64,000 nucleotides of DNA from Rutidosis leptorrhynchoides (lineage: Eukaryota; Streptophyta; Magnoliopsida; Asterales; Asteraceae): contig NC_092340.1 of the NCBI RefSeq assembly GCF_046630445.1, forward strand, positions 36,726,001 to 36,790,000, in the 5' to 3' direction. Of this stretch, positions 35,024 to 49,956 are shown one piece after another. Positions within the stretch are counted from its first letter, which is position 1, and each line of letters opens with the position of its first letter. The notes under the pieces were generated by a model. It did no database searches. It was not told the DNA's origin and was given only the letters and a program-made list of their open reading frames with translations. A program made the position numbers and the translations under genes.

Positions 35024-37556
35024 TGCATCAGTATCAGCAATAGCATCAGCATCAGCACCATCAGCTTCATCAACAACAACATCCGCATCACAAGCGTCAA
35101 CATCACAATCTGTGCCACGAGCATCAACATCATATGCACCATAGACACAAAGGAATACCAGTAACAACAAACGAAGAAGTATTGATTCATAACTACATTG
35201 AAGAAATACTCTGCAGAGAATATGTAGTTTCTAAAAGTTTTTGGAGATTATTTATTCGTGTTCCAACCTCAAATCAGATGAGACTAATATGATATTAACT
35301 CATTAAATCCATGATTTACATTCGAAGAAAATATATATGTGGGTATATATTCAAATTCTTTTGTACAAACTATTGATGTTAAAAATATTTTAACGGGTAG
35401 TTAATACCTAAGAAATATTTAGAATTCACATTAATATGTTACACTGTACAATTTTCAATTCTGATTCAGCAGACATTAACTATCCTACTCACATCCACAG
35501 ATATATGTATCTGTTCACCGAAGAACAACCATTTTCATTCAAATTCAATTGGACATCCTAAGCTTTAGCAGGAGCTATCTTCCTAAGATCACTACATTCG
35601 TAAATTACATTCATTCGCATTCTTATCACATCAAACCACCGAAACCATCATTCATTACTTTTGAGATTTACAACATTTCTAGTTACATCCTACGCTTAAA
35701 CACTTCAACTCCAAATTCTTGAAAACACCTCAGAACTATAACCAATGATTCAGATTCGTTAAACTTTGAGAATGCTGACGAAGCAGCAAAAGCTGTAGAG
35801 GGTCTTAATGACTAAAAGCTTGATAATAAAGAATGGTACGATGGAGAAGCTCAAAAGAAAACTTGGCACCCATGAAGGAGGCTGTTGACAAATCACAAAG
35901 ATTAAACCTATACATAAAGAATCTAGATGATTCGATTTCTGATGGATATCACCGAAGATCTCTTTACGCATTCTAAATTTCTACGGAAGAATTTTCCTCG
36001 ATTATAAAATCATCGTATCTTTCGTTATAAATATCCTCTATATCTCTGAAGATATCTTCATAACGATTTTTGTCCGCAATTAATTATCTCTTTGCGATAT
36101 CTTTATTACATCATAAAGGAAACTGTTTTAGTTTCTATATTCTGTAAAATTCAAGTTTAAATTATGAATGATTTATGGAGAAGTGTTGGGAATTGAAGCA
36201 TGAGTTAGTATAATATAATGACGTCAGGCCAACGTGATTATATTACAGTAAGTCATGTTGAGTTTCTAATGGAACGTGATAAAGGTTCACAGATCATACC
36301 CTCATCATGAACCATGTTACATAACTCTTTCATTATATTTAACCTCTAAACATACCAAGAAAATATTTTTCTCGATGATTCGGTCTTTTCCGGATATTCT
36401 GGTAATTTGACAAATCAAATCGTGCTATTACCTTTCCTTTATGCTTTGTATATTATGATCATTCGAAACTTCATACCTACGAATTCTGGAACATTACTTG
36501 CTTTACAAAAGCATGACACTTCGACATATAAGGGAAAATACAAAGCCCGATAACGACACCAAAATTACAAACCGTGTATATCAATGCATATAGCAATATA
36601 AAGACACAGGAGAACTAAAAACACAATAAATCCAAGAGCATAGTAGAAGTAAACAGACTCCTCTGGTGAAAGTTGTAAAAGAAGGATGATTGTGGCGATA
36701 ACCAATATAAGGTCAAGAACAAGAACTGGATTAAGCATATTAACAACTCTTTTGGAAGTATGAATTGAGGAAGAAAGTATAGAAGTGGTGAAGATAATGA
36801 AACAGAAGAAGCTAATTTATAGCGCAATTCCAGACACGACAATTAAGACAATTCACCGCATTTAATCAAAGAAAATCCTAATTTCCTTAATTACCGGAGA
36901 ATCAAATATTATAAAGATTATAAAGATTTTCTTTAATTCCTTGAATTCCGGAAATCAATCGTGACTACGTCAAAAGTTAAGGCGAACATTTAATTTTCTC
37001 ATTTCACTCTTTTGTGATAGCTTCGTTCATACTCTTCCTGTAATCGAATCGTTTCATCCATATTACTCAATGCTGATAAAACTCTATTTTCAACTCATAT
37101 CCATCATTCTTGTTGTAAACAATGACGATCTCTATCCAATTTCATGACTGTAATTTTCATGACCTCTTCTCTATTTTGTCTACTCTAATATTGTGGCATA
37201 AACGCTCAAGGTTTAAATAAGCTCACTATTATTCATAATCCATTTCATGTGTATTGAAATGCTTGTATAGCGTCATCATCTCTTTCTGAGAAAACCTAAT
37301 CAATGACACTCTTGTTAAATCCTTTAGATAACCTCCGCATTAATAATAAAATGCACTTCGTAGAATTTATGGATCGTAAGATTTAAACTCTTGAAACAAA
37401 ACAATATTCTATCCGTTGTAATTCACGCAAGGCCCCGAGCATACCTGGGAACGTGAAAACCAAATAAAACGAAAATATCCTCACCTGTTTACAAACAACA
37501 CCGACTGGTGGCAACAACTAAATTTTGGGACGAAATTTCTATTAACAGGGGAATAC
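35024..37556 (+). mobile_element. 3' internal part of the plus-strand pol-less element, copy 2
   Basis: Same as 11986-13909 but complete to its LTR. The last 600 bp (36931-37556) are mostly missing from copy 1; part of them pairs, reversed, with 13980-14200 (CATTTCACTCTTTTGTGATAG here, its complement near 14096). The text AAATTTTGGGACGAAATTTC, then AACAGGGGAATAC, at 37519-37556 is the 3' end with purine tract seen in Ty3 chromovirus-like elements. No pol domain is visible in any frame; the frames at 35759 and 36615 are not supported. Confidence 0.6.
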
Positions 37557-39371
<1,815 letters not shown>

Positions 39372-40331
39372 TCTAATGACCCATCCTAATCCATCCGGAG
39401 GAAGTCCATATTGATTATAAATGATTCACAATAGTTGATTACATCGCGAGGTACTTGACCTCTATATGATACATTTTACAAACATTGCATTCGTTTTTGA
39501 AAAGACAATCTTTCATTACATCGAAAGTTGACGGCATGCATACTATTTCATAATATATCCAATCTATAAATGACTTAATAATAATCTTGATGAACTCAAT
39601 GACTCGAATGCAACGTCTTTTGAAATATGTCATGATTGACTCCAAGTAATATCTCTAATATGAGCAAATGCACAGCGGAAGATTTCTTTCAAACCTGAGA
39701 ATAAACATGCTTTCAAGTGTCAACCAAAAGGTTGGTGAGTTCATTAGTTTATCATAAATAATCATTTCAGATAGTATAATAGACCACAAGATTTCATTTT
39801 CATAAACATCATTCTCGTATCAGGCATTTCGCAAACTGCATAGAGATAAAAATCATTCATATGGATTGAACACCTGGTAACCGACGTTAACTTAATGCAT
39901 AGAATATCCCCAAAACAGAACCTCTCGTATGTATAATAATCTCGAAGTACTAAAGCATTCGTACCCCGAATGGGACTTGTCAAGGTCCATAGATCTATCT
40001 TTAGGATTCGCGTCAATCAGGGGCCATTTCCCTAAATTCTTAGGTTACCAGACTTGAAGGGCGATATTCGGTTTAATAATCCAACCATAGAATGTAATTT
40101 TAAGTACTTGTGTCTATTTCCTAAAACATTTATAAAAGCAGCGCATGTATTCTCAGTCCCAAAAATATATATATTGCAAAAGCATTTAAAAAGGGAGCAA
40201 ATGAAACTCACAATCCAATATTTTGTAGTAAAAATATTCATACGACGATACTGAACAATGCAGGGTTAGCCTCGGATTCACGAACCTATATCATTCGTAT
40301 ATATATTTATTAAACCATGTACTTGTAATGT

Positions 40332-40336
<5 letters not shown>

Positions 40337-40418
<82 letters not shown>
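40337..40418. repeat. (AT)n microsatellite
   Basis: Uninterrupted AT tract of about 82 bp inside the minus-strand LTR. Confidence 0.95.
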
Positions 40419-40422
<4 letters not shown>

Positions 40423-41270
40423 ATAAATTATTAATATATCATAATTGCATTATTATTATGTATATATTTTATATATTCCTTTTGTATATAAATATATTTA
40501 ATTTTATTATGTTATACTTATTAACTATATTTATATATATATATATTATTGGTTAGTTAAAACAGTACTTTAGCAATACTACGTTAATATTTGTAATATT
40601 AATAGTGATAATACTTAATAAATATGATGATATTATTTATGATTCTGTTAATAAGAATGTAAATGATAATTTTTAATAATAAATCTCATGATAATATTTG
40701 TATCAGTAGTTTTTAATAAAACAAATAATTTAATAATAATAATACTAAAAATATTAACTTTTGATATTAATACTTGTTATTTGATAATAATAATTATATC
40801 AATCTTATTATTAATAGTAATCTTAATAACAACACTTTTGTTAATAATAATAATAATAATCGCAATCATAATATTAATACATATACTAATAATAAGGATA
40901 TTAATAATAATAATATTTATAATTGTGACTAGGATTATGGTGGTAATAATAGCAAAGGGTAATAATACTTGTATTAGTAATAATAATAATAATAGTAATA
41001 ACTAAGGTTTGTAATACTTAATAATAATAATACTAATAATTATTATAGTTTCGATACTTAGTAATATTACTAATAATAATAATAACAATAACAATAATAA
41101 TAATAGCAACAATAAATATAGTAATAATGGAAATGATAATAATAATAATTATACATCTAATAATAACCTTATTATTAATATTCATAATAGTAATAAAAAT
41201 AATAACAATAATCATAAAAATAAAATAAAAGGAACTACCTCACAAAGGGTTTTTTTAAAAAAAAAATTGT

Positions 41271-41343
41271 TCACTCCAGGGCTCGAACCCGTGACCACTT
41301 GTTACCCATTCACACGTCTATACCAGCTGGGCTGTTGCCCCAA
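41271..41343 (-). other. tRNA-like (SINE-like) module
   Basis: On the minus strand the text has CAGCCCAGCTGG (41323-41334), like a Pol III A box, and GGGTTCGAGCCC (41279-41290), like a B box, about 33 bp apart. It resembles a decayed tRNA or the head of a SINE. I see no complete cloverleaf, so it is not called a tRNA gene. Confidence 0.4.
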
Positions 41344-42814
41344 TTCTGAAATAATACCGAACTTGTTTTTATTTAACCCGTAATATTCAGTTTCTATTTC
41401 TCCTTCTTACTCAAACTGACGTCGACCAGAATTATCCACCAATATAGTAACAGGATAATTAATGGAGTTTGGAATACATACTTACAACAGAAACGATTTA
41501 ATTGAAGTGATTGAAGTTAATTGAAAACGAAAAGAAAAAAAAAACAGGTACCTGCTATGTCATGTAAAGAGAAAAAAAATATTGATTTCGAGTTTAATAA
41601 CGTTTTAGACAAAAATTTCTATACAAAATACATTCAAATCAATTTTAGAAACTGTTAGAATCGTTAATTTAACTCAAATCATCTTAGAAAAGTCGAATTT
41701 GATGGATGAACATCGGTTGACTTTCAAAAACTCAAACTTTGACTCAGGAATTCGTTATTGTTTTGAAGAATTGGAATTTGAAACTTTACAGGAAGTTTAC
41801 TTGTAAGATTACTAACAGTTTTGCATTATTACATTTTAAAAATTCGTTTGAAATCGATTTATGGTGAAAAAGGTGAAGAACAGGGGTTTCGAGCATGTTT
41901 CAGTGTTTTTCTTTTTAAATCTGTAATTGAGGAGGTACGTTATGTAATGTGATTAGAGTAGGTTAATAATTAATCATGGTTATATGAACTTTGACAATTG
42001 AGATTGGCAGATAATAAGGTATAGACAATTAGTACCAAATAATTCAAATCAGTAGGTGAAAAAAAATAAAAAAAAATTAAAAAGGGAGTTTGACATCTAA
42101 CTGAATTTGTTGTGTATAGGCAAGTTGATATCGATCCTATCATAATCTAAAAACATAAACTGAATTACATACGTTTGATTTCAACAAGGAGGTTGGGTTC
42201 ATTCTGTTTTCTTTTATAATTATAAATATATATTATTACTAATCAAATTACTAATAATAATAATAGTATAAACAATAATAATAAATAATACTGATATTAT
42301 AAAAATTTAATAAATAATAATACTGTTAACTTTAATAATTATCATACTAATAATACTATTATTCTTAATAATGATATCAATATTTGTTAATAATAATGTT
42401 AATAATTATGTTATCAATGATATTGTTTATAAATTATATTACTTTTATAATAATAATAATATTGATAAACTATAATGATAATGTTAATATCTAATAAGAG
42501 TACTAATATTAATCATAGTACTAAATTTATAATTTTTCTACTCAATATAGTAGTGGTATAAATAATGATAACAATAATAATAACTATATTGCTCATAATT
42601 CTTAATAACAATTATACTAACAATATTTATAATACTAATACTTATTAACAATGATATCTGATAATATTTAAATTACAATTATAATATATGCAATAAAACT
42701 AATATTGATATTGATATTAGTTTTAATAAGGAAAGTAATAATAAGATTATTATGACGACTATATTCTTAAATTATATTTACATATAATATATTCAAATAA
42801 TTAATTATGTAATA

Positions 42815-42818
<4 letters not shown>

Positions 42819-42872
<54 letters not shown>

Positions 42873-42893
42873 ATTTATATTGAGTATTAAATT

Positions 42894-42955
<62 letters not shown>
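42819..42955. repeat. two (AT)n tracts
   Basis: AT runs at 42819-42869 and 42896-42955, split by 26 bp of unique sequence, inside the minus-strand LTR near its outer end. Confidence 0.95.
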
Positions 42956-42961
<6 letters not shown>

Positions 42962-43126
42962 TATTTATTTACAGCAATTGTTCGTGAATCGTTGGAATTG
43001 GTCAAAGGTCAAATGAATGTAATAAAATAGTTCAAAAGTTTTGAGATTCAATTTAATAGACTTTGCTTATCGTGTCGGAAACATATAAAGATTTAGTTTA
43101 AATTTGGTCGAAAATTTCCGGGTCAT

Positions 43127-45434
43127 TGTAGCGACCCGACCAAATCATGTTTAACGGCGCCGACTACTTAGGTCCCGTTACGTGGTCATAAGTCTTTAAC
43201 ATGACGTTTGACCAAAATATGTCGCTTTCATTTCATAAGTAAAAGGATGTTTCAAGTTTACAAATGTAGTTCAAAAGACTAGTCACATTACAATGTTTAA
43301 CGTACGAATGAAACCTATGCGACACAATTTAAAGTAGTCAAAAGACGCTCCAACTATGCATGTATACTCGACATCTAAGCAAGTATCAAAAAGAGTGCTG
43401 AAGCATGTATCAAGTAGCGCTCAAGGACCTGAGAAAACATAGAGAAAACTGTCAATGAAAACGTTGGTGAAATCATAGGTGTTTTAGTAAACGTTGCATT
43501 TGAACCACAAGATTTAATATAATATGATTATCAAAATCATTTGCATTCCAAAGTTGTTATTTGTTTCGCGGGCACCCAATTATCAAACTTAACTGCTTTT
43601 CACCCTTTGCGTAGTGTTAGAACATACACTAGACCCGAAAATATATTTCATCCGCTAACGGTAGCGAACCGTCCGAATGAGGCTAGTCAAGCCCAGGTGA
43701 TCACATAATATAAGTTCACGTTTACACCCTGCAAGTGTAACTAATGATAATTGAATTGAGGCTTTTTGTTCAAACCCGTACGTGGAATGTTCGTTTCCGT
43801 ACTTGTGTTCAAAGTGTAAAAGTATGATACGTATATGTTTCTCATCCCATAGTTTAAAGCATAAAAGTTGTTTGAAAGATGGGACTATGATCTCACCTTG
43901 AGTGCACGTATGAAAAGTACTTCACAAAGTAACGTGTGCAAAGGACAATGCTAGTCTTGACCTAAACAAATAGGTCGTATCAATAACGGTAAACACGATA
44001 GGTCAAAGATGTTCAATTAGTCCTATGGCTCGTTATGACTCGATTATGTAGCATGTGAATCAAATTGTCAAGTTTCATGCAAGATACTAGTATAGAAACA
44101 AGTTAGAAAGATTGCACAATCATTTGGTTAAGTTTGACAAAAAGTCAAACTTTGGTCGGGTCAAAGTCAACGAAAAAGTCAACACGTTCGGGTCGGGTCC
44201 CGAACTATTTTTCTGTGTTAGTTATTCATATATAAGCATGTTAGAACAAGTTTCATGTGAATCGGAGGTCCATCGCATGCCACACATTTTTCGTATATTG
44301 GACAAGGTGGTCAGAAGCTGGACACGCCTTATGTCGCGCCGCGACAAAGGCTGGCCGCGCCGCGGCATTACACGCGAGCTGGTGCCTGGCCAGTTTCAAT
44401 TTTCTAAGTCTCAACCCAAAACCATTTTATGCATAAAACACAAACCGCAAACACTTAGAACTTGCATCTTATATCGTTGGAAAGCTCTTTTGACAAGGAA
44501 AACAACTAAGCACATTTCAACAACCAAAAACATCATTTGTAACAATCGGCTTTCCAAAATAAATGATCAATTAATGTTCACCATAAATGCTCAAGTTCAT
44601 AAATGCACAAAATAGGATTCGGGAATTAAATGCATCAATATAATGCGCCGTTTCGTAGGTAATCAAGCATACAATACAACTAACTACTTACTAACAACAA
44701 TTCATGGCATTCAATACATCAAAAGTTCATTTCAAGTTCATCAAACCCTAACCCAAATTCACCAAAATCACTAATCAAGTTTATGAAGTTTTCTAAAACA
44801 ACCTACACATCAAATTGAAGCTAGTGATGTTAGGAACACATTTAATACATGCATTTATAACATTTAACAACATTTAAGCAACCAAAGCATCAATCAAACA
44901 CACCAAACTTTCAAGTTCATGCTAGTTATCAAAAATAACAAGATCGAACATATAAATCATATATTCATGTTAGACTTGAGCCATAGACACTAATTAACAA
45001 CTTTATAAGTTAAAAAAACATCAAGAACACAAAATCTAGGGGTTTTTTTTGAAAGTTACCCAAATGAGATGTAATCGGTATGGAATCGAAGAAGAAGTTG
45101 CAAGGATTCCAAATATGTAATTTGTTTTGATTGAAGCTTTCTTGAACGAATTTAGATGATGATTCTTGGAGATGGAGTTTTAGAGATAGTTTGAAAGTGT
45201 TAAAAGAAAAGAGAAAAGAAATTGATAAAGTGAATGGAGGAGATGGAGTGTTGACCTTTGATCTAGTCAAAAGTTTGGCACTTTGGCAAGTTTGGTCCCT
45301 CTAGTTTCATTCGGGTGCGGGAATTACCTAAACGAGATATTTTTAAAACATGTATTAACGAGGGATGTCATAAACATATAACGGAATTTAAATAGTTAAA
45401 CGGAAAAGTAAACGGCAAAAGGCGGGATGTTACA
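43127..45434 (-). repeat. 3' LTR of the Tekay-like element
   Basis: TGTAGCGACCCGACC...GGGATGTTACA, 2308 bp. It is followed inward by TTACCTACTCCTTAAAAG, the complement of a purine-rich tract. The plus-strand frame at 44112-44615 recurs in the other LTR because the LTRs are copies; it is not evidence of a gene. Confidence 0.95.
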
Positions 45435-45469
45435 TTACCTACTCCTTAAAAGAAATTTCGTCCCAAAAT

Positions 45470-46594
45470 TTAAGTAGGCGTAGTAGTCGTTGTTTCTTCC
45501 TCGGAATCTTGCGTTTCCGGAACCGGGAATAGATGAGGGTATTTCCTTTGCATTTGATCTTGCCTTTCCCAAGCAAACTCGGGTCCTCTTTTGGCGTTCC
45601 AACGGACTTTAACAATCGGAATTCGGCTTTGTTTCAATGTCTTGACGGAGGTGTCCACAATTTCAACCTGTTCCTCCACAAAATGAAGTTTGTCATCAAT
45701 AGTAAGTTCCTCGAGAGGGATGACGATATCGGGTTCGGCAAGACACTTTTTCAAGTTAGATACATGGAAGGTAGGATGAACGGAGCTCAATTGAGGCGGA
45801 CGATCTAAACGATAAGCAACGGTTCCAATACGCTCCAAGATTTTGAAAGGACCAATATACCTTAGATTTAACTTCCCGCGTTTCCCACAACGGATTACAC
45901 CTTTCCAAGGCGCGACTTTTAACATTACTCGGTCACCAACTTGAAATTTGAGGTCGTTGCGTCTTTTGTCGGTGTAGCACTTTTGACGACTCCGGGTCGT
46001 CCGAAGCCTATCTCGGATTTGTACGATCTTCTCGGTGGTTTTGTGAATGAGTTCGGGTCCGGTGATGTGCACGTCACCTACCTCGGCCCAACAAAGAGGT
46101 GAACGACATTTTCGGTCATATAGCGCTTCAAAAGGTGCGGCTTTAATACTCGCGTGATAACTATTGTTGTAAGAGAACTCGGCGAGAGGCAAGTGCTTGT
46201 CCCAAAATTTTCTAAAATCAACCACGCAAGCTCGTAACATGTCCTCCAAGGTTTGAATTGTGCGTTCGCTTTGTCCATCGGTTTGAGGGTGATATGCGGT
46301 GCTCATGTCTAAATGCGTTCCCAACGCTTCTTGCAAGGTACGCCAAAATCTAGAAACAAAACGGCTATCTCGGTCGGAGATAATCGATAAAGGTACATCG
46401 TGTCGGGCTACGATCTCCTTGATGTAAAGTTGTGCAAGTTTCTCCATTTTGTCGGTTTCTTTCATAGCGAGAAAGTGTGCGGATTTGGTGAGACGGTCAA
46501 CAATAACCCAAATGGTATCATAACCGCCCGTTGTCTTTGGTAACTTGGTGATGAAGTCCATCGTTATTCTTTCCCACTTCCATTGCGGGATTTA
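45470..46594 (-). pseudogene. Tekay integrase core and chromodomain-like end
   Basis: The frame 45470-46561 (363 codons from Met) holds the catalytic residues D2 (MDFI), D63 (ISDRD) and E99 (QSERT), spaced D-35-E. A GPF/Y-type module follows at about 236-252 ([17 protein letters not shown]). Residues 295-345 resemble a chromodomain ([27 protein letters not shown]), as in chromoviruses, where it steers insertion to certain chromatin. A TAA about 30 bp upstream (near 46592) separates it from the zinc-binding part. Confidence 0.9.
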
Positions 46595-47005
46595 CGATTG
46601 TTGAAGTAACCCGGACGGTCTTTGGTGTTCGGCTTTGACTTTGGAACATGTCAAATACTTGGCAACATAATTAGCTACGTCCCTTTTGATATTCGGCCAC
46701 CAATATTGTTCTTTAAAGTCGTGGTACATCTTATTGGCACCGGGGTGAATCGAGTATCGTGACTTATGGGCTTCATCTAAAATAAGGTTTCGTAGGTCCC
46801 CATATCTAGGCACCCAAATCCTTCCGGCGAAATATCGGAGTCCGGTCTCCCTAATTTCGAATCGAGAGACAAGAATGTTCAAGAGCTCGTGTGAAACGTT
46901 TTCATCCTTGAGAGCCTCATCTTGGGCTACCCGAATTTGGCTATTAAGGTTGGTGTGGATGGTGATGTTTAAAGCTCGGACACGAAGAGGCACCGCTCTT
47001 TCTTT
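46592..47005 (-). pseudogene. Tekay integrase zinc-binding domain
   Basis: 133 codons with H (EAHKSRYSIHPG), the second H in the same stretch, and the zinc Cys pair. The pair is damaged: the text reads KYLTCSK, with Tyr (TAT) where the first Cys (TGT) is expected. A TGA separates it from RNase H upstream (ADALS, stop, KERAVP); it fits a CGA-to-TGA change. Confidence 0.85.
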
Positions 47006-48484
47006 TCAACTTAAGGCATCGGCTACTACGTTTGCCTTCCCGGGATGGTAATGAAGCTCGCAATCGTAATCGTTTAAGGTTTCAATCCACCTTCGTTGTC
47101 TCATGTTTAGTTGCTTTTGGTCGAAGATGTGTTGGAGACTTTTGTGATCGGTGAAGATGGTACTCTTGGTTCCATAAAGATATTGTCTCCACATTTTAAG
47201 TGCAAAGACAACGGCTCTGAGTTCGAGATCATGTGTCGTGTAGTTTCGTTCATGAATTTTGAGTTGTCGAGAAGCATAAGAAATGACTTTCGTTCGTTGC
47301 ATCAACACACACCCAAAACCATGTTTCGAGGCGTCGCAATACACAACAAAATCATCGTTGCCTTCGGGAAGTGACAAGATAGGAGCAGTGGTTAGCTTCA
47401 TTTTCAAGATTTGAAATGCGAATTCTTGTTCGGTTGCCCAAACGAATTTTCTTCCCTTATGAGTTAATGCGGTTAAAGGACGAACGACCAAAGAGAAATC
47501 TTTGATGAATCTACGATAGTATCCGGCGAGACCCAAGAATTGACGAATGTGAGTAGGAGTAGTAGGAGTCTCCCATTTACTAATGGCTTCGATTTTTGAT
47601 GGATCGACTTTAATACCTTGGTCACTTACAACATGACCAAGAAATTGAACTTCCTTCAACCAAAATTCACACTTGGAGAATTTGGCATAGAGTCGTTCTT
47701 GTCTTAAAAGTTCAAGCACAAGTCGGAGGTGTTCCTCGTGTTCTTCTTCGCTTTTAGAATAAACCAAAATATCATCGATGAACACGATAATGAATTTGTC
47801 AAGATACAGTTTGCACACGCGGTTCATAAGATCCATGAAAACCGTCGGTGCGTTAGTGAGACCAAACGGCATGACAAGGAATTCATAACTACCATAACGA
47901 GTTCGGAAAGCGGTTTTGGAGACATCTTCCCCCTTAACCCTTAATTGATGATAACGTGAGCGGAGATCGATTTTCGAATATACACAAGACCCTTGCAGTT
48001 GATCAAATAGGTCATCGATGCGAGGAAGAGGATATCGATTTTTAACTGTCAATTTGTTTAGTTCACGATAATCAATGCACATTCGTAGGGATCCGTCTTT
48101 CTTTTTAACAAAAAAAATCAGAGCGCCCCAAGGTGAGTGGCTAGGTTGGATAAAACCACGATCAAGTAGTTCTTGGATTTGACTTTGCAATTCTTGCATT
48201 TCAGATAGAGCGAGTCTATATGGTGCACGTGCTACGGGTGCGGCTCCCGGAATAAGATCGATTTGGAATTCAACCGGTCGATGAGGTGGAAGACCCGGAA
48301 ATTCGTCGGGAAATACATCGGAATAGTCACTAACAATTGGCACATCATCGATGTGCTTCTCATCGGGCTCGACTTTCTTAATATGAGCAAGGATCGCAAA
48401 ACAACCCTTACGGAGTAGTTTTCTAACTTTAATGCATGAAACGAGGTTGAGTCCGGTGCAACTCTTATCGCCATAGACGATCAA
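47006..48484 (-). pseudogene. Tekay reverse transcriptase and RNase H
   Basis: A 492-codon frame from an internal Met. RT motifs: [31 protein letters not shown] (D173), MPFGLTNAP and FIDD (235-238), so the catalytic Asp residues are present. RNase H acidic positions: D384 (CDAS), E421 (DLELRAV), D446 (TDHKSL) and D489 (VADALS). Upstream, a TAG near 48557 (in GMN, stop, LAK, where family members usually have Trp) cuts RT from protease. It would copy element RNA into DNA if expressed in frame. Confidence 0.9.
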
Positions 48485-48691
48485 AGGTTCGCCGTTCTCG
48501 ATAGGAATCCGGATTGCGTTAAGATCACAAAGGATGTGAGATTTCGTTTTGGCTAGCTAATTCATACCGATTATTACATCGAAGCTTCCTAGTTCCATGG
48601 GTATCAAGTCAATTTCAAACTCATTACCCAAAATGTTTAACGTACACCCCCGGTAATATGTGTCGGCACTCAATAGTTTCCCGTTAGCCAC

Positions 48692-49205
48692 TTAAATGGT
48701 ATAAGTGGTATCTAGTGGAAGTGGTGGAGTGCTAAAAGAATGAGTCAAAGTCTTGGATACAAAACTCTTATCGACACCCGAATCGAATAAACAAGTAACA
48801 TAAGTGTTGTTGAGGAGAAACGTACCCGTGACTAATTCATTGTCATCTCGGGCTTCCTCGGTGTTGATGTTGAAAGCTCGGCTGCGTGTGTTAGGGTTGG
48901 CTTTCTTCTTCGGACATGCATTTCTAAAATGACCCGTTTGGCCACATTCATAACAAGTACCCGGTTTTGGTGCATTGGGCACTTTTTGAGTGACGGGGGC
49001 GGCACTTCTATAATCGTTGGCCACATGGCCACCCCTTTGGCACCGGTGGCAAAATCGATTGCTACATTCACCATAGTGGTGTTTGTGGCATTTGTTGCAA
49101 AAGGGTTTATTTCCGCCATAACTTTTCTTGGCGTCGGAGGTGAAAGGCTTTTTGGTGAAATTGTTGTTGTAGTTGTTGCTTGATTGGGGGCTTCCCATTT
49201 TCTTT
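48692..49205 (-). pseudogene. Tekay gag C-terminus with zinc knuckles, and protease
   Basis: A 168-codon frame has three Cys-rich units: CNKCHKHHYGEC, CHRCQRGGHVANDY (last Cys replaced by Tyr) and CYECGQTGHFRNAC (intact CCHC). The protease motif LFDSGVDKSFVS follows, a variant of DSGA. The frame ends at TAA (48692-48694). On the upstream side a frameshift in the C-rich stretch near 49190 separates it from the main gag. CCHC knuckles bind RNA during packaging. Confidence 0.85.
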
Positions 49206-49956
49206 TGTTGCCACCCGATTTATCCTCGGCCTTAGGTGCCGGAACTACGATTTCGTCAACCGTTTCGATCAATTGGAGGGCCATGTTTAAGGCTTGTTGT
49301 AGGTTAGCGGGTTTGGATGACATCACTCCTTGTTTGATGCTCTTTGGAAGACCATCCATATAGAGTTCAACCCTTTGAGATTCGGGGTTCACGAGGTTGG
49401 GACACATCAAGGATAGCTCGGCGAATCGTTGATTGTAGGCCTTGAGATCGTTTCCGACCGCCTTTAAAGTTCTTAGCTCTTGTTCAAGCTTTCGGGTTTC
49501 TTCACGAGGGAAAAATTCGACGATCAACCTTTCCCTTAAATCGGCCCAAGAGAGGGCGTGAGCTTCATCGGTACCCACCGATTGTACATACGTGTTCCAC
49601 CACGTGAGGGCGATACCGGAAAAGGTGTGGGTGGAATATTTGACTTTATCTTGATCCCGACAACCGCTTATGCTAAAAACGGCTTCCGTTTGTTCGAACC
49701 ATCGAGTGAGTACAACCGGTCCCCCGGTCCCATCAAAAGTATGAGGTTTGCACCCCATGAAAGATTTATAGGAGCACCCTTCGCTTGAGTTACCGGCCCC
49801 TTGATTGTTGTTGTTGTGGTTGTTGTTATTATTGTTGTTGGAGGAGTGACCGGCCATGGCCGCATCCACGGCGGTGGCTATCATTCGTTGTAGAGCTTGT
49901 TCAGGAGTCTCATGGCATGGCACACGACGAGGAGGCATTGTTCCTTCAAAACACAA
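49190..49956 (-). pseudogene. Tekay gag, N-terminal and core part
   Basis: The frame opens at 49956, but the Met at 49938 (MPPRR) is the usual kind of start for these gag proteins. It has a low-complexity Asn tract (SSNNNNNNNHNNNN), then the gag core: FDGTGGPVVLTRWFEQTEAVF, ALTWWNTYV, ADLRERLIVEFFP and AYNQRFAELSLMCP. It goes out of frame near 49190; the reading below that in this frame is an artefact. Confidence 0.85.

Larger units (their letters stand above)
39372..43126 (-). repeat. minus-strand LTR (apparently solo), interrupted by the Tekay element
   Basis: The plus-strand text starts near TCTAATGACCCATCCTAATCC and ends TTTCCGGGTCAT; the last bases CACA lie at 52667-52670 after the Tekay insertion. 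It is the same family as 18055-20946. Flanks ATAAC (left) and ATAAT (right) may be an imperfect target duplication. No internal region adjoins it, so I infer a solo LTR. It contains (AT)n at 40337-40418 and 42819-42955, a block of AAT-rich low-complexity sequence (40560-41220) and a tRNA-like module. Frames at 39439-41215 are low complexity or unsupported. Confidence 0.6.

Noticed and set aside
40688-41215. Ile/Asn-rich frames on both strands
   Set aside because: Translations of AAT-rich low-complexity LTR sequence.
44112-44615. 167-codon plus-strand frame, repeated at 51345-51848
   Set aside because: It recurs only because the two LTRs are copies. It runs antisense to the element, lies across LTR sequence and has no domain.
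47111-47944. Plus-strand frames opposite the Tekay RT
   Set aside because: Shadows of the minus-strand RT/RNase H frame, which has all catalytic motifs.
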